Shown: piece after piece, positions 41,339 through 50,531 of the stretch
Position numbering within the stretch: the stretch's first letter is position 1
Layout: every line of letters starts with the position of its first letter
From: GCA-2733415 sp049614485
Lineage (GTDB): Bacteria > Bacteroidota > Bacteroidia > Flavobacteriales > Flavobacteriaceae
Direction of reading: 5' to 3'
Length of the DNA: 64,000 nt
Assembly (NCBI GenBank): GCA_049614485.1
Contig: JBMZDR010000003.1
Location: 62,001 to 126,000 of the forward strand
The notes under the pieces: generated by a model
What the model was told of the DNA's origin: nothing
The model's input: only the letters and a program-made list of their open reading frames with translations
The model's database searches: none
Program-made: the position numbers and the translations under genes

Positions 41339-42841
41339 TTAAAACATTACCTCAGTATCCAATTCAAAATTTTGAATAAACGCTATTGAGTTTTGAATAT
41401 CGTCATGCAATAGTCTGTCTACCTCTACAAAAGGCACTTCATTACGATAAGCAGCAACTAACATTTCTATAAAGTTTGATGATTTTAACGGCTTTCTAAA
41501 TTCTAAAGCTTGAGATGCATTTAACAATTCAATAGCTAATATACGCTCTACATTATCAATTACAGTTTTGCATTTCACAGCACCGTTTGCCCCCATGCTC
41601 ACATGGTCTTCTTGTCCGTTACTTGACACAATAGAATCAATACTTGATGGTGTGCATAATTGTTTATTTGCACTTGCAATACTTGCTGCTGTATATTGTG
41701 GAATCATAAATCCTGAGTTTAACCCTGGTTCTTTAACCAAAAATGCTGGCAACCCACGCAACCCTGAAATTAATTGATAAGTTCTTCGTTCAGAAATGCT
41801 TCCTAATTCTGACATTGCTATTGCTAAATAATCTGCTGCTAAAGCTAATGGTTGACCATGAAAGTTACCTGCTGAGATGACCAAATCTTCTTCAATAAAA
41901 ATATTAGGATTGTCTGTTACAGAGTTAATTTCTGTTTCAAATGTTTTCTTTACAAAAGCTAAGGTATCTTTAGATGCTCCGTGAACTTGCGGCATACATC
42001 TGAATGAATATGGATCTTGAACCGCTTTACTATCTTGCTCAATCAACTCACTACCCTCTAAAAAAGCTGATATCCGTTCTGCTGTTTGTAATTGACCACT
42101 ATGTGGACGAATGACATGTGAATACGCTAAAAAAGGTGATTTATTACCATCAAACCCCTCTAATGACATTGTACCAATGGCATCAGCAAAATAAGATAAC
42201 TTATATGCTTTTAATAAATTATACACACCATAAGCACTCATAAATTGAGTTCCGTTTAATAACGCTAACCCTTCTTTTGATTGTAAGGTAATTTTCTCCC
42301 ACGCCATTTTTTCAAACAACACTTGAGCAGAAATCTTTTCATCATTATATATTACATGACCTTCACCAATAAGTGGCAATGCCAAATGAGCTAAGGGCGC
42401 TAAGTCGCCAGAAGCACCTAATGAGCCTTGCGTATAAATTATTGGCAATATATTATTGTTATACATTGTTACTAAACGCTCAACGGTTGCAAGTTGAACA
42501 CCAGAATGCCCGTAGCTTAAACTTTGAATTTTAAGCAAAAGCATCAGCTTAACTATATCTTGTGGCACCACATCACCAGTACCACAAGCATGTGATTTCA
42601 CTAGGTTTTCTTGCAACAATGTTAAGTTACCAGCCTCAATTTTCACATTACATAATGATCCAAAACCCGTATTTATACCATAAATAGGTTTTGATTCTCG
42701 GTTCATTTTTTCATCCAAATATGCTCTGCACTTCTGTATGTTATCAATTACTTCTTGAGACAAAGCAATTGTTTTACGTTCAGTAATAATATCTTGAATG
42801 ATTTCTATAGTCAATCGACTAGCTCCTATAATATGTGTCAT
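41339..42841 (-). CDS. hutH: Histidine ammonia-lyase
   Basis: The 500-residue MIO enzyme has the Ala-Ser-Gly triad at 143-145 (GSLGASGDLAPLAHL) that cyclises to the cofactor, Tyr54 in YGINTGFG, and Ser-His at 83-84 in NLVKSHACGTGD. The Ser-His pair is the histidine-type selector; tyrosine- and phenylalanine-specific enzymes differ here. Length agrees with HutH (about 510). ATG 42841 is chosen over an upstream hydrophobic extension to 42895. No hutU, hutI, hutG or hutC lies in the window, so the histidine pathway is split or absent here. Confidence 0.92.
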   Translation of the reverse strand: MTHIIGASRLTIEIIQDIITERKTIALSQEVIDNIQKCRAYLDEKMNRESKPIYGINTGFGSLCNVKIEAGNLTLLQENLVKSHACGTGDVVPQDIVKLMLLLKIQSLSYGHSGVQLATVERLVTMYNNNILPIIYTQGSLGASGDLAPLAHLALPLIGEGHVIYNDEKISAQVLFEKMAWEKITLQSKEGLALLNGTQFMSAYGVYNLLKAYKLSYFADAIGTMSLEGFDGNKSPFLAYSHVIRPHSGQLQTAERISAFLEGSELIEQDSKAVQDPYSFRCMPQVHGASKDTLAFVKKTFETEINSVTDNPNIFIEEDLVISAGNFHGQPLALAADYLAIAMSELGSISERRTYQLISGLRGLPAFLVKEPGLNSGFMIPQYTAASIASANKQLCTPSSIDSIVSSNGQEDHVSMGANGAVKCKTVIDNVERILAIELLNASQALEFRKPLKSSNFIEMLVAAYRNEVPFVEVDRLLHDDIQNSIAFIQNFELDTEVMF

Positions 42842-43032
42842 AGTTATGTATAAAAATAAAAGACCAAAAATCAGCATTGCAGCAGTGATTTCCAAAACAA
42901 TTCATAAGTATTTCTTCATTATTATTTTTTTTCTGTATTTTTAACCTTTCTGAAAAAAAATGGAGACTGCTAATTTTAGTAAATCACTATTTTTTGCACT
43001 TAATAAATTGAATAAAAAACCAAAATACCAAA

Positions 43033-44031
43033 ATGAAAAAAATTGTTTTTGCATTAGCAACTTTGGCAGTTATATCTTGTAAAAAAGAAGACGCTAAACC
43101 TGTTGACTACACCTTAGTCTCTGGAAAAATCACAAATAAAGTTAATAATAAGTTAACTATTATTCAAGGGAGAAACATGATTAAAGAAATTACTGTTGAT
43201 GAAAACGGAATGTTTTCTGATACTTTAAGAGTAAATGAAGGAAATTATACCATTCATGACAACAATCAAGCAGCTTCTATTTATATTAAAAAAGGAGATC
43301 ACTTTAACATGACAGTTGACACTGAAGACTTTGATAAATCTCTTGCATTTACTGGTGATGGGGCTGAAGCAAATGAATTGTTTGCTAAAATATCTCTGTT
43401 ACAAGAAAATTTAGATTATGAGGCCTTAATTGATGGAGATCAAGCAAATTTTGATGCTGGCTTATCAAAATTCAAAGCTGATTACGCAAATTTATTAGAC
43501 AATGGAAAAGCACTTATTGACAGCGCTACAATAGCTAACCAACACAAAGCAATTGAAGGTATCTCTAAGCAGTTTTCTCAAATGTTTGCTTCTAAAACTA
43601 AAATGAAAGCTATGGTTGGGCAACCTTCTGTTCCTTTTAATTATGACAATCATAAAGGTGGTAAAACAGCCTTAGCTGACTTAAAAGGAAAGTATGTGTA
43701 CATTGACATGTGGGCAACTTGGTGCGGACCTTGTAAAAAAGAAATTCCGTTTTTAAAAGAGGTAGAAGAAAAATACCACGGTAAAAACATTGAGTTTGTA
43801 AGTATCTCTGTTGATAAAAACAAAGAAGCTTGGACAAAAATGGTTACTGAAAAGGAATTAGGAGGTATTCAATTACATTTTGGTGGTGACCAAGAATTCT
43901 CTAAAGCGTATGAAATTACAGGAATACCTAGATTTATTTTATTAGATCCGAATGGTGCTATTGTTGATGCAGATGCCCCTAGACCTTCAAGCCCTAAATT
44001 AATTGAAGTTCTTACAGAACAAGGTATTTAA
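43033..44031 (+). CDS. TlpA-family thioredoxin lipoprotein with N-terminal DUF4369-like domain
   Basis: The 332-residue lipoprotein (MKKIVFALATLAVISCKKED, Cys16) has a beta-rich N-terminal domain (about 25-120, like DUF4369), a helical spacer and a TlpA/ResA-like C-terminal domain (about 195-332). Its active site is MWATWCGPCKKEIPFLKE (CGPC at 231-234). The cis-Pro loop is EITGIPRFILLD. It is likely a periplasm-facing disulfide reductase, as found in many Bacteroidota. It is single-gene and ends at a strong terminator 29 bp after the stop. Confidence 0.9.
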   Translation: MKKIVFALATLAVISCKKEDAKPVDYTLVSGKITNKVNNKLTIIQGRNMIKEITVDENGMFSDTLRVNEGNYTIHDNNQAASIYIKKGDHFNMTVDTEDFDKSLAFTGDGAEANELFAKISLLQENLDYEALIDGDQANFDAGLSKFKADYANLLDNGKALIDSATIANQHKAIEGISKQFSQMFASKTKMKAMVGQPSVPFNYDNHKGGKTALADLKGKYVYIDMWATWCGPCKKEIPFLKEVEEKYHGKNIEFVSISVDKNKEAWTKMVTEKELGGIQLHFGGDQEFSKAYEITGIPRFILLDPNGAIVDADAPRPSSPKLIEVLTEQGI

Positions 44032-44050
44032 TGCCTCATATTAAATTTAT

Positions 44051-44088
44051 AAAAAAAAAGCGCATCAGTAGTGATGCGCTTTTTTTTT
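44051..44088. terminator. Bidirectional terminator after the TlpA gene
   Basis: An 8-bp stem GCGCATCA/TGATGCGC (44060-44079) with loop GTAG is flanked by A9 and T9. It lies between two convergent genes. Confidence 0.9.
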
Positions 44089-44100
44089 ATAAATTAATGT

Positions 44101-44940
44101 TTACTTAGGAGCTTTCATTTTTTTAGCTAATTCCTGTATTGGTCTATATACATAATCAGCATGAAAACCTGTAAAATATTTTTCACTTTTTTTACCTTCA
44201 GATTTCATTTTAGAGTCATCATCAAAACGAGCTTTGTTTAAACGCTCTTGTTCATTGAATAATTTATCAATAGCATCTAATGATTCAACTGCAAACACCT
44301 CTACAAAATCACGTCTATCAGCCCCCCACGCATGCACATAAGGATAGTATGCTTTTATATATTTGTTTTTATGTATAACATCAGTTACAAAAGCGTTTCT
44401 TAACACTTCAAACTCTTTTTTAGTTCCATCTTCAGGAAAAGCAAGATGACTCTTTCTAACATAATACAACATGGGAGCATCAGGTTCACCATTGTAAAGC
44501 TTTGCTCCAGAAATTGCGGCATAAATTTCATCTGAATGACGTGCACTATAATAACCATCTTTCTTTTTAAAAAACGCCTTACGCTTTACTTCATCTGGCC
44601 ATGCTTCTTTTACTAATTCCTCATTTTTTTTATTTGATAGGTCAATATCATTCCAAGAATTATAAAGTTGAACATACAACACTTCTGTGTTGTCTGCAGT
44701 CATAAAATGAAGCGCAGTGGTTGTAGCTAGAACATGGTCGTTCTTTAATGTAACTTTGTTTAAAAATTCTTTTTCTACAGCTTTCCATTCCTCCATAGAG
44801 AAATCTTCCAAGTCCATATTCCAGTGTAATGTTGTTACCGTTAAATATTGCTGATTGCTGTTTTCTTGTGCTGATAAAATATCAGAACTAAATAGTAATA
44901 CACTACAGATTACTAGTAATAATAGGTTTGTCTTTTTCAT
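44101..44940 (-). CDS. Secreted protein of unknown function, possibly a duplicated alpha-beta barrel
   Basis: The 279-residue protein has a signal peptide (MKKTNLLLLVICSVLLFSSDILSAQ). I do not recognise the family. Two halves look alike: YLTVTTLHWNMDLEDFS with EWKAVEKEFLNKV in the first, and LYYVRKSHLAFPEDGTKKEFEVLRNAFV in the second. Each is followed by a strand (VLYVQLYNSWNDID, and RRDFVEVFAVESLDAID) and a helix. This is the pattern of a tandem dimeric alpha-beta barrel such as Dabb, but this is inference only. No cysteines or metal motif. It is monocistronic. Confidence 0.6.
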   Translation of the reverse strand: MKKTNLLLLVICSVLLFSSDILSAQENSNQQYLTVTTLHWNMDLEDFSMEEWKAVEKEFLNKVTLKNDHVLATTTALHFMTADNTEVLYVQLYNSWNDIDLSNKKNEELVKEAWPDEVKRKAFFKKKDGYYSARHSDEIYAAISGAKLYNGEPDAPMLYYVRKSHLAFPEDGTKKEFEVLRNAFVTDVIHKNKYIKAYYPYVHAWGADRRDFVEVFAVESLDAIDKLFNEQERLNKARFDDDSKMKSEGKKSEKYFTGFHADYVYRPIQELAKKMKAPK

Positions 44941-45137
44941 ATCCCCAAATTTTAATTAGTATTTAAATAGACACTTAATTACGGGGTAATATGTTATATG
45001 AAGTAGTTCTTAAATAATTAAGAGGTATAAATATACAACTTTTATACAAGATACTAATTATCAATTGATTATAATTTTAATTGTTTACAACTTGGTTGAT
45101 AACTCTGTATCATTAATACTCAAGCAGTTATTAAAAA

Positions 45138-45166
45138 TTGTAATTTAGAGTAAACCAATACTTTAT
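45138..45166 (+). promoter_or_regulatory. Predicted promoter immediately before the 139-residue protein gene
   Basis: TTG at 45138-45140, an 18-bp spacer and TACTTTAT at 45159-45166 approximate the consensus. The ATG is only 6 bp after the -7 box, so the mRNA may be leaderless. Confidence 0.35.
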
Positions 45167-45171
45167 AAATT

Positions 45172-45591
45172 ATGGACAACAGAACAAATGATTTAGTAAA
45201 GATTAGATTAGGTATAAAAACCGCAACTTTATCAGACAACATGTCTGAAGATGAGTATTTCCAAAATGCTACAATTAGACCAGCTATCAAATTTCAAAAT
45301 GATCTATTAATTGAAGCGTTTAAGAACTACATTAAAAAACACAAAGGCTTTTACCACAGCTTATCAATTCCTAAGAAATTATCATACATTGAAAACGCCA
45401 TTCAAAAAGATGTAAAATTTAGAAATTCATTAAAAGGAATGGTAATAGGTGTGTTTACCGTTGAAGAGTACAAACACTATATAAAAAACTCATCTGCACT
45501 TAACAAACGTATGATGCAGATAGTTCTAGAACGTTTGAAAGATAATGCTTTACAATTTGAACAGCCAGATGATTTGTTAATCGCTGGTTAA
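45172..45591 (+). CDS. Conserved Bacteroidota protein of unknown function (often labelled glyoxalase)
   Basis: The 139-residue cytoplasmic protein contains MSEDEYFQNATIRPAIKFQNDLLIEAFKNYI and FRNSLKGMVIGVFTVEEYKHYIKNSSALNKRMM, which I recall as conserved in Flavobacteriia under the name glyoxalase. I see no glyoxalase fold repeat or metal ligands, so the label is unsupported. It is helical and rather basic. It overlaps the end of the convergent DUF2461 gene by 15 bp without a terminator. Confidence 0.6.
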   Translation: MDNRTNDLVKIRLGIKTATLSDNMSEDEYFQNATIRPAIKFQNDLLIEAFKNYIKKHKGFYHSLSIPKKLSYIENAIQKDVKFRNSLKGMVIGVFTVEEYKHYIKNSSALNKRMMQIVLERLKDNALQFEQPDDLLIAG

Positions 45592-46260
45592 TACCGATTC
45601 CCCATTTAAATTTGTTGTTAACACTTCGCTCATATAGTCAAAAAATGGGCGGAGTGTAACAAACACTTCTACAACTTTATCAGCAAAATTTTCAGATAAT
45701 AGCTCTTCATTGGTGAACGATTTCATCACATAAAATTGTTTTTTACGAATCAATTCAATAGCCTCATTATCTTTTGAAAAGCCTTTAGGAGCGGTTTTCA
45801 CACCCTCTCCTTGAATACCATCAGGAAATACTTTTTTAAATTTTTTAGCAGATATAATTGCGTTTATCTCATCTGCATCTAACTCAAATTCTTTCCTGAT
45901 ACGCAACAAGTCAGCAGAATTAGGTGCGTAAAACCCACCACCAACTACGCAATTTCCAGATTCTATATTTAAAAAATACCCTCCTCTAAGTCGCTCCGTG
46001 CTTCTTTTAAAACTCCCTGCAAAGCGCGCTTTATATGGTGTTTTATCTTTTGAAAAACGAACATCTCTATAAACACGCATTAATTTATACGCCTCTATTT
46101 CATCAGTTTGACGCAACTTTTCAAGAACAGATTCAAAAAACAGCTTCACATCTTTTTCATGTGTTTTAAATACTGTTTTACGTTCATTAAACCAATCTCT
46201 ATTATTATTCTGAGATAATTTTTCTAAAAATGTAAGTGTTGATTTTGAAATTTGTGCCAT
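45577..46260 (-). CDS. DUF2461 domain-containing protein (TIGR02453 family)
   Basis: The 227-residue protein has the family head FLEKLSQNNNRDWFNERKTVFK (about 10-31), RVYRDVRFSKDKTPYKARFAGSF (about 63-85) and GGYFLNIESGNCVVGGGFYAPNSADL. Function is unknown in the family. It is the last gene on the minus strand after recN (gap 80 bp). Its 3' end overlaps a convergent gene by 15 bp. Confidence 0.85.
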   Translation of the reverse strand: MAQISKSTLTFLEKLSQNNNRDWFNERKTVFKTHEKDVKLFFESVLEKLRQTDEIEAYKLMRVYRDVRFSKDKTPYKARFAGSFKRSTERLRGGYFLNIESGNCVVGGGFYAPNSADLLRIRKEFELDADEINAIISAKKFKKVFPDGIQGEGVKTAPKGFSKDNEAIELIRKKQFYVMKSFTNEELLSENFADKVVEVFVTLRPFFDYMSEVLTTNLNGESVLTSD

Positions 46261-46340
46261 TGTTACATCATTTAAACTGATTAAAAATTGGGGTAAAATT
46301 AAAGCGAAATACTAATGTGTAACTATAGCGTATAAATAAA

Positions 46341-47996
46341 TTATTCACTCAACAACTCCTTAGCATGATTTATTGCAGATTCTGTTAAGGCCTTACCTCC
46401 TATCATTTCGGCAATTTCATTGATGCGTTCATCAGGAGTTAACTGTTTTAAGTCAGACCTTGTTTTACCTGAAACATCTTCTTTATACACCTTAAAGTGT
46501 GCCGTACCTTTACTTGCAATTTGCGGCAAATGTGTGATACTAAACACCTGCATATTTTCACTCATATACTGCATTAACATCCCCATTTTATGAGCTATAT
46601 CTCCAGAAACCCCAGTGTCAATTTCATCAAACATGATGGTTGGCAGTTTTTTATACTTCGACAAAATAGCTTTGATAGCCAACATAATACGCGATAATTC
46701 CCCTCCAGAGGCTGCTTTTTTCAACTCGTTAAAATTACCTCCTTTATTCGCAGAAAACAAAAACGACAACACATCGATTCCGTTGGATAAGAATGCATCT
46801 TCTTGATTTACAGCAATATTAAACTGAGCATTTTCCATACCCAAGTTCTTTAGTATTTTTTCTAGTTGTTGTACAAGTTTTGGTATTGCCTTTTGTCTGT
46901 TTACAGATAAGTCTGCAGCAATTTTATGAACAGTCTCCTTCTGTGATATTACTTCAGTTTTCTTTTTAGCAATAGTATCATCCAAATTAGCAGTTACCCC
47001 AACTTTTTCATCTAAATCGTTTTGAATAACCAACAACTCTTCAATGCTATCCACATTGTGTTTTTGAAATAGGCTTTGCAATGAATTTAAAACTGTTGTC
47101 ACCTCTTCTAAACGTTGCGGATTAGCCTCTACGGACTCTTGTTCATGTTCAACTTCTACAAAGACATCATCCAACTCAATATGTACTGAATTAACACGCT
47201 CATACAGTGAATTATAGTTTTCAGAAAAAGATGAAATACTACGCAAACTATTTTTTAATTCAGCTAGTGTATTTAAAATTCCTACGTGTTCATTTGAACA
47301 CAATTGATTGGCATGTAACAACTGCTGCTGGATGTCTTCAACATTATTTAACTGCTCTAACTCTTGTTCTAAACTTTCTAAATTTACAGTCTCTAATTTT
47401 GCTGCTAATAGCTCTTCTAATAAAAAGGTATTATAGTCATGCGTTTCTGTAGATTTTGCTTGTAATAGCAACAAGTCGTTTAATTCTTTCTCTAAAAGCT
47501 TATAGGTTTTTAAAGCTAAAACATAAGCTTCAAGTTTAGTTTCATTTTTCGCTAAGGCATCAATAACTTCAAACTGAAATAAATTATCAGTTAACTGTAA
47601 AGTTTGGTGTTGGGAATGAATATCTATTAAATATTCACTTACTGTTTTTAATATCTGTAAAGACACAGGTGTGTCATTTATAAACGCTCTTGATTTACCT
47701 GAAGGTAATATTTCTCTTCTAATAATTGTTTGCGCTTCATAATCTAATTCCAACTGCTTAAACAGCTGTTGTAACTTATAATTTTCTATATTAAATTGTG
47801 CTTCAACAACACATTTTATAGCTGTATCATTAATTACTGATAAATCTGCTCTTTTACCTAAAATCAACCCCAAACCTCCAAGTAAAATAGATTTACCTGC
47901 TCCTGTTTCACCTGTTATAGTAGAGAAACCACCTTTAAAGACCACATCTAAATGATCTATTAAAGCAACATTTTTTATAGATAGATTCGTTAACAA
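46341..47996 (-). CDS. recN: DNA repair protein RecN
   Basis: The 551-residue SMC-like ATPase has Walker A TGETGAGKS (about 28-36), a long coiled coil (about 150-370), signature ASGGELSRIMLAIK and Walker B PTIMFDEIDTGVSG. RecN acts early in double-strand break repair. Translation starts at TTG, with no better ATG upstream. It is downstream of the DUF4835 gene by 47 bp, in a conserved Bacteroidota order with coaBC, rpoZ and bamD. Confidence 0.95.
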   Translation of the reverse strand: MLTNLSIKNVALIDHLDVVFKGGFSTITGETGAGKSILLGGLGLILGKRADLSVINDTAIKCVVEAQFNIENYKLQQLFKQLELDYEAQTIIRREILPSGKSRAFINDTPVSLQILKTVSEYLIDIHSQHQTLQLTDNLFQFEVIDALAKNETKLEAYVLALKTYKLLEKELNDLLLLQAKSTETHDYNTFLLEELLAAKLETVNLESLEQELEQLNNVEDIQQQLLHANQLCSNEHVGILNTLAELKNSLRSISSFSENYNSLYERVNSVHIELDDVFVEVEHEQESVEANPQRLEEVTTVLNSLQSLFQKHNVDSIEELLVIQNDLDEKVGVTANLDDTIAKKKTEVISQKETVHKIAADLSVNRQKAIPKLVQQLEKILKNLGMENAQFNIAVNQEDAFLSNGIDVLSFLFSANKGGNFNELKKAASGGELSRIMLAIKAILSKYKKLPTIMFDEIDTGVSGDIAHKMGMLMQYMSENMQVFSITHLPQIASKGTAHFKVYKEDVSGKTRSDLKQLTPDERINEIAEMIGGKALTESAINHAKELLSE

Positions 47997-48043
47997 CGAT
48001 AAGAGAATTTATATGATGACACAAGTTAAAATTAGACTTCTTC

Positions 48044-48934
48044 CTAGAATTTTATATTACTCCATTTAGAAGAATTATTAGGAGATACACGGTTTAACAC
48101 ATCAATCAGCTCTGTAACTTTAACACTTTGACCACCACTAAATATTTGTTCTATTTCATCTGATTTGGCGTCAAAAAACACACGTTGGATAAATGAATTT
48201 GGTCGTCTAGAGTTCATTTTTTTAAACTGCTTCAGGCTTAAAATAAGTCGCTCTTTGCATTTTTTCTGATTGGCACTCATCACGTCTAAGGCCATTCTAT
48301 GATATGAGTATAACACGTCTCTATACTCAACATACGTAGGTGATAAAATTTGATCAATTAACTGGTATCTTGTTTGATTACCATCTGTAGGTCCCCAGCC
48401 TTTACGACCACTAGATTGCGCTACGTTTAAAATATTTTTTGCTTGATTGTAGTATTCTGAACCTCCATTTAGTGCATAGGTATCAGCATCTAAACCAATA
48501 ATCATATAGGCATAATAAGCAATTACAGAAATTAGGTTGGAATCAAATTGATTTGGATTAAATGTTAAGTTTTGAAACTCAACATAGTTAAAGCTAAAAT
48601 CTTTATCGTTAAAATTAAACACTGGAGTGCTATATGTAGAGTTAAATGCTGGTCTTGATGATTGCACCTGTAATGTTGCGGTAAATGAATCTGTTCCCAT
48701 ATCAGTAACCGTAATAACCATACCACAATTGATTCGTTCCTGTGGTGCAAATATTTTATCTGTCCAAGTTGTTTTGTTTATAAAGTCATTTAAAGAGCGT
48801 TCTAGTGTTTTAAACACTTGTTCATTTGGTCTACCGGTTTGCTCTGCATTAATTGCTAATGTACAGTTTAATTCCTGCGCATTGATTGCACACACTGACA
48901 ATAACAAACAAAAAAATGAGATTAATTTACGCAT
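48044..48934 (-). CDS. DUF4835 family secreted protein
   Basis: The 296-residue protein has a signal peptide (MRKLISFFCLLLSVCAINAQ) and matches the DUF4835 pattern: CTLAINAEQTGRPNEQVFKTLERSLNDFINKTTWTD, with the PFQNLTFNPNQFDSNLISVIAYYAY-like central part. DUF4835 proteins are recalled as Bacteroidota-specific and regularly placed between coaBC and recN, as here; the function is unknown, but a link to envelope assembly is suggested by bamD in the same run. Gaps are 56 bp and 47 bp. Confidence 0.88.
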   Translation of the reverse strand: MRKLISFFCLLLSVCAINAQELNCTLAINAEQTGRPNEQVFKTLERSLNDFINKTTWTDKIFAPQERINCGMVITVTDMGTDSFTATLQVQSSRPAFNSTYSTPVFNFNDKDFSFNYVEFQNLTFNPNQFDSNLISVIAYYAYMIIGLDADTYALNGGSEYYNQAKNILNVAQSSGRKGWGPTDGNQTRYQLIDQILSPTYVEYRDVLYSYHRMALDVMSANQKKCKERLILSLKQFKKMNSRRPNSFIQRVFFDAKSDEIEQIFSGGQSVKVTELIDVLNRVSPNNSSKWSNIKF

Positions 48935-48990
48935 CCTACTTCAAAATTTCTTGTAACACCTCAAACATACGCTTGTGGCATTAGTGATTT

Positions 48991-50196
48991 TTATAACTTA
49001 TTTAAAAGGTGTTTTAGTATATCTTGTGCTACATCTTTTTTTGATTTTAACTCAAAAGATGTTAGTGACTCATCAGCATCAATAATAGTAATTTTATTGG
49101 TTGCTTTTCCAAAACCAGCGCCTTTATCTTGTAACGAATTTAACACAATAAAATCTAAATTCTTACGCTTTAGCTTTCCTTTTGCATTTTCAACTTCATT
49201 ATTTGTCTCTAAAGCAAAGCCTATAACTATTTGCTGTTGTTTTATAGCACCTAGTGACGCTAAGATATCTTTAGTTTTTTCTAACTCAATTGTAAGCGTA
49301 TCTGTTTTCTTTTTTATTTTCTGTGTGGCTACGTGTTTAGGTTTATAATCTGCAACTGCAGCGGCGCATATAACCACATGTGCAGAATTAAAGTGTTCAT
49401 GTGCTGCCATGTACATATCTTCAGCAGATGTTACAGAAATAATCTTAACAAATGAATTTGATAGCGTTTCTTTTGTAGGACCAGATATTAAAATAACCTC
49501 AGCACCTAAGTTTGCAGCAGCTGAAGCCAATTCAAACCCCATTTTTCCCGAAGAATGGTTTCCTATAAATCGCACCGGATCAATTGCTTCGTAAGTTGGC
49601 CCAGCTGTAATAAGTACTTTTTTACCTCGTAACGGTAGCTTACTTAAAATATCGTTTTCTATAAAAGACAGAATATCTTCAGGTTCAGCCATTCTTCCTT
49701 CTCCTACTAACCCACTTGCCAATTCACCTGAACCAGCTGGAATAATAATATTACCAAAGGAGAGTAATTTTTTAAAAGAATCAATAGTTGAGGGATGCTT
49801 ATACATATCTAAATCCATTGCAGGAGCAAAATATACGGGACATTTTGCAGATAAATATGTTGCTAATAAAAAATTGTCTGAATTACCAGATGCCATTTTA
49901 GACATGGTATTTGCTGTTGCAGGTGCAATAACAAAAATATCAGCCCACAACCCTAAATCTACGTGATTATTCCACAAATCATTATCATCCTCTTCATTAG
50001 TGAATGATGATAATACGGGGTTTTTAGATAAGGTTGATAGTGTGAGTGGCGTGACAAAATCCTTAGAAGCAGGTGTCATGATAACTTTAACATGTGCACC
50101 TGCTTTTATGAAATGTCTAACTAAATATGTTGTTTTATAAGCGGCAATACCACCAGTAATACCGAGTAATATGTTTTTACCACTTAATATTGACAT
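48991..50196 (-). CDS. coaBC: Bifunctional phosphopantothenoylcysteine decarboxylase / phosphopantothenate-cysteine ligase
   Basis: The 401-residue protein has the flavoprotein CoaC domain (about 1-175) with LLGITGGIAAYKTTYL, DIFVIAPATANTMSKMASGNSDNFLLAT, and the substrate flap PAGSGELASGLVGEGRM. The CoaB domain (about 190-400) has KVLITAGPTYEAIDPVRFIGNHSSGKMG and VICAAAVADYKP. Both steps from phosphopantothenate to phosphopantetheine are therefore encoded in one protein. It begins 3 bp after the rpoZ stop, so these are coupled. Confidence 0.95.
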   Translation of the reverse strand: MSILSGKNILLGITGGIAAYKTTYLVRHFIKAGAHVKVIMTPASKDFVTPLTLSTLSKNPVLSSFTNEEDDNDLWNNHVDLGLWADIFVIAPATANTMSKMASGNSDNFLLATYLSAKCPVYFAPAMDLDMYKHPSTIDSFKKLLSFGNIIIPAGSGELASGLVGEGRMAEPEDILSFIENDILSKLPLRGKKVLITAGPTYEAIDPVRFIGNHSSGKMGFELASAAANLGAEVILISGPTKETLSNSFVKIISVTSAEDMYMAAHEHFNSAHVVICAAAVADYKPKHVATQKIKKKTDTLTIELEKTKDILASLGAIKQQQIVIGFALETNNEVENAKGKLKRKNLDFIVLNSLQDKGAGFGKATNKITIIDADESLTSFELKSKKDVAQDILKHLLNKL

Positions 50197-50199
50197 ATA

Positions 50200-50526
50200 T
50201 TAGTCTTCTTTTTTTGTAGTATCTCTATAGTAAACTTTTTCACCTAACCACTCTTCAACAGCTATTGCGTGAGGTTTAGGTAATTTTTCGTAAAACTTAG
50301 ACACTTCTATTTGTTCTTTGTTTTCAAACACCTCTTCTAAACTATCATTGAATGTAGCAAACTCCTCAAGTTTCTCTACTAATTCATTTTTCATTTCAGT
50401 ATTTATCTGAGTTGCTCTTTTAGAAATAACTGAAATAGCTTCGTAAATATTTCCTGTTTGCTCATCTACCTCATTTTTATCGTATGTGATAGTAGTTGAT
50501 GGAGCAGCTGTATTCTTGATATCCAT
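50200..50526 (-). CDS. rpoZ: DNA-directed RNA polymerase subunit omega (Bacteroidota type)
   Basis: The 108-residue protein shows GNIYEAISVISKRATQINTEMKNELVEKLEEF, a match to the omega core helices around the conserved A-I-x-x-R-A region, with an acidic tail. Position between bamD and coaBC is a known Bacteroidota arrangement, which supports the call. It is 5 bp after bamD and 3 bp before coaBC. Confidence 0.88.
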   Translation of the reverse strand: MDIKNTAAPSTTITYDKNEVDEQTGNIYEAISVISKRATQINTEMKNELVEKLEEFATFNDSLEEVFENKEQIEVSKFYEKLPKPHAIAVEEWLGEKVYYRDTTKKED

Positions 50527-50531
50527 AATGA

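Noticed and set aside
42842..42895. N-terminal membrane extension of HutH
   Set aside because: HutH is cytosolic; the ATG at 42841 gives the correct family start and residue numbering for the active site.
45172..45591. Glyoxalase enzyme
   Set aside because: The homology label exists by memory, but no beta-alpha-beta-beta-beta repeat or His/Glu metal ligands could be identified.
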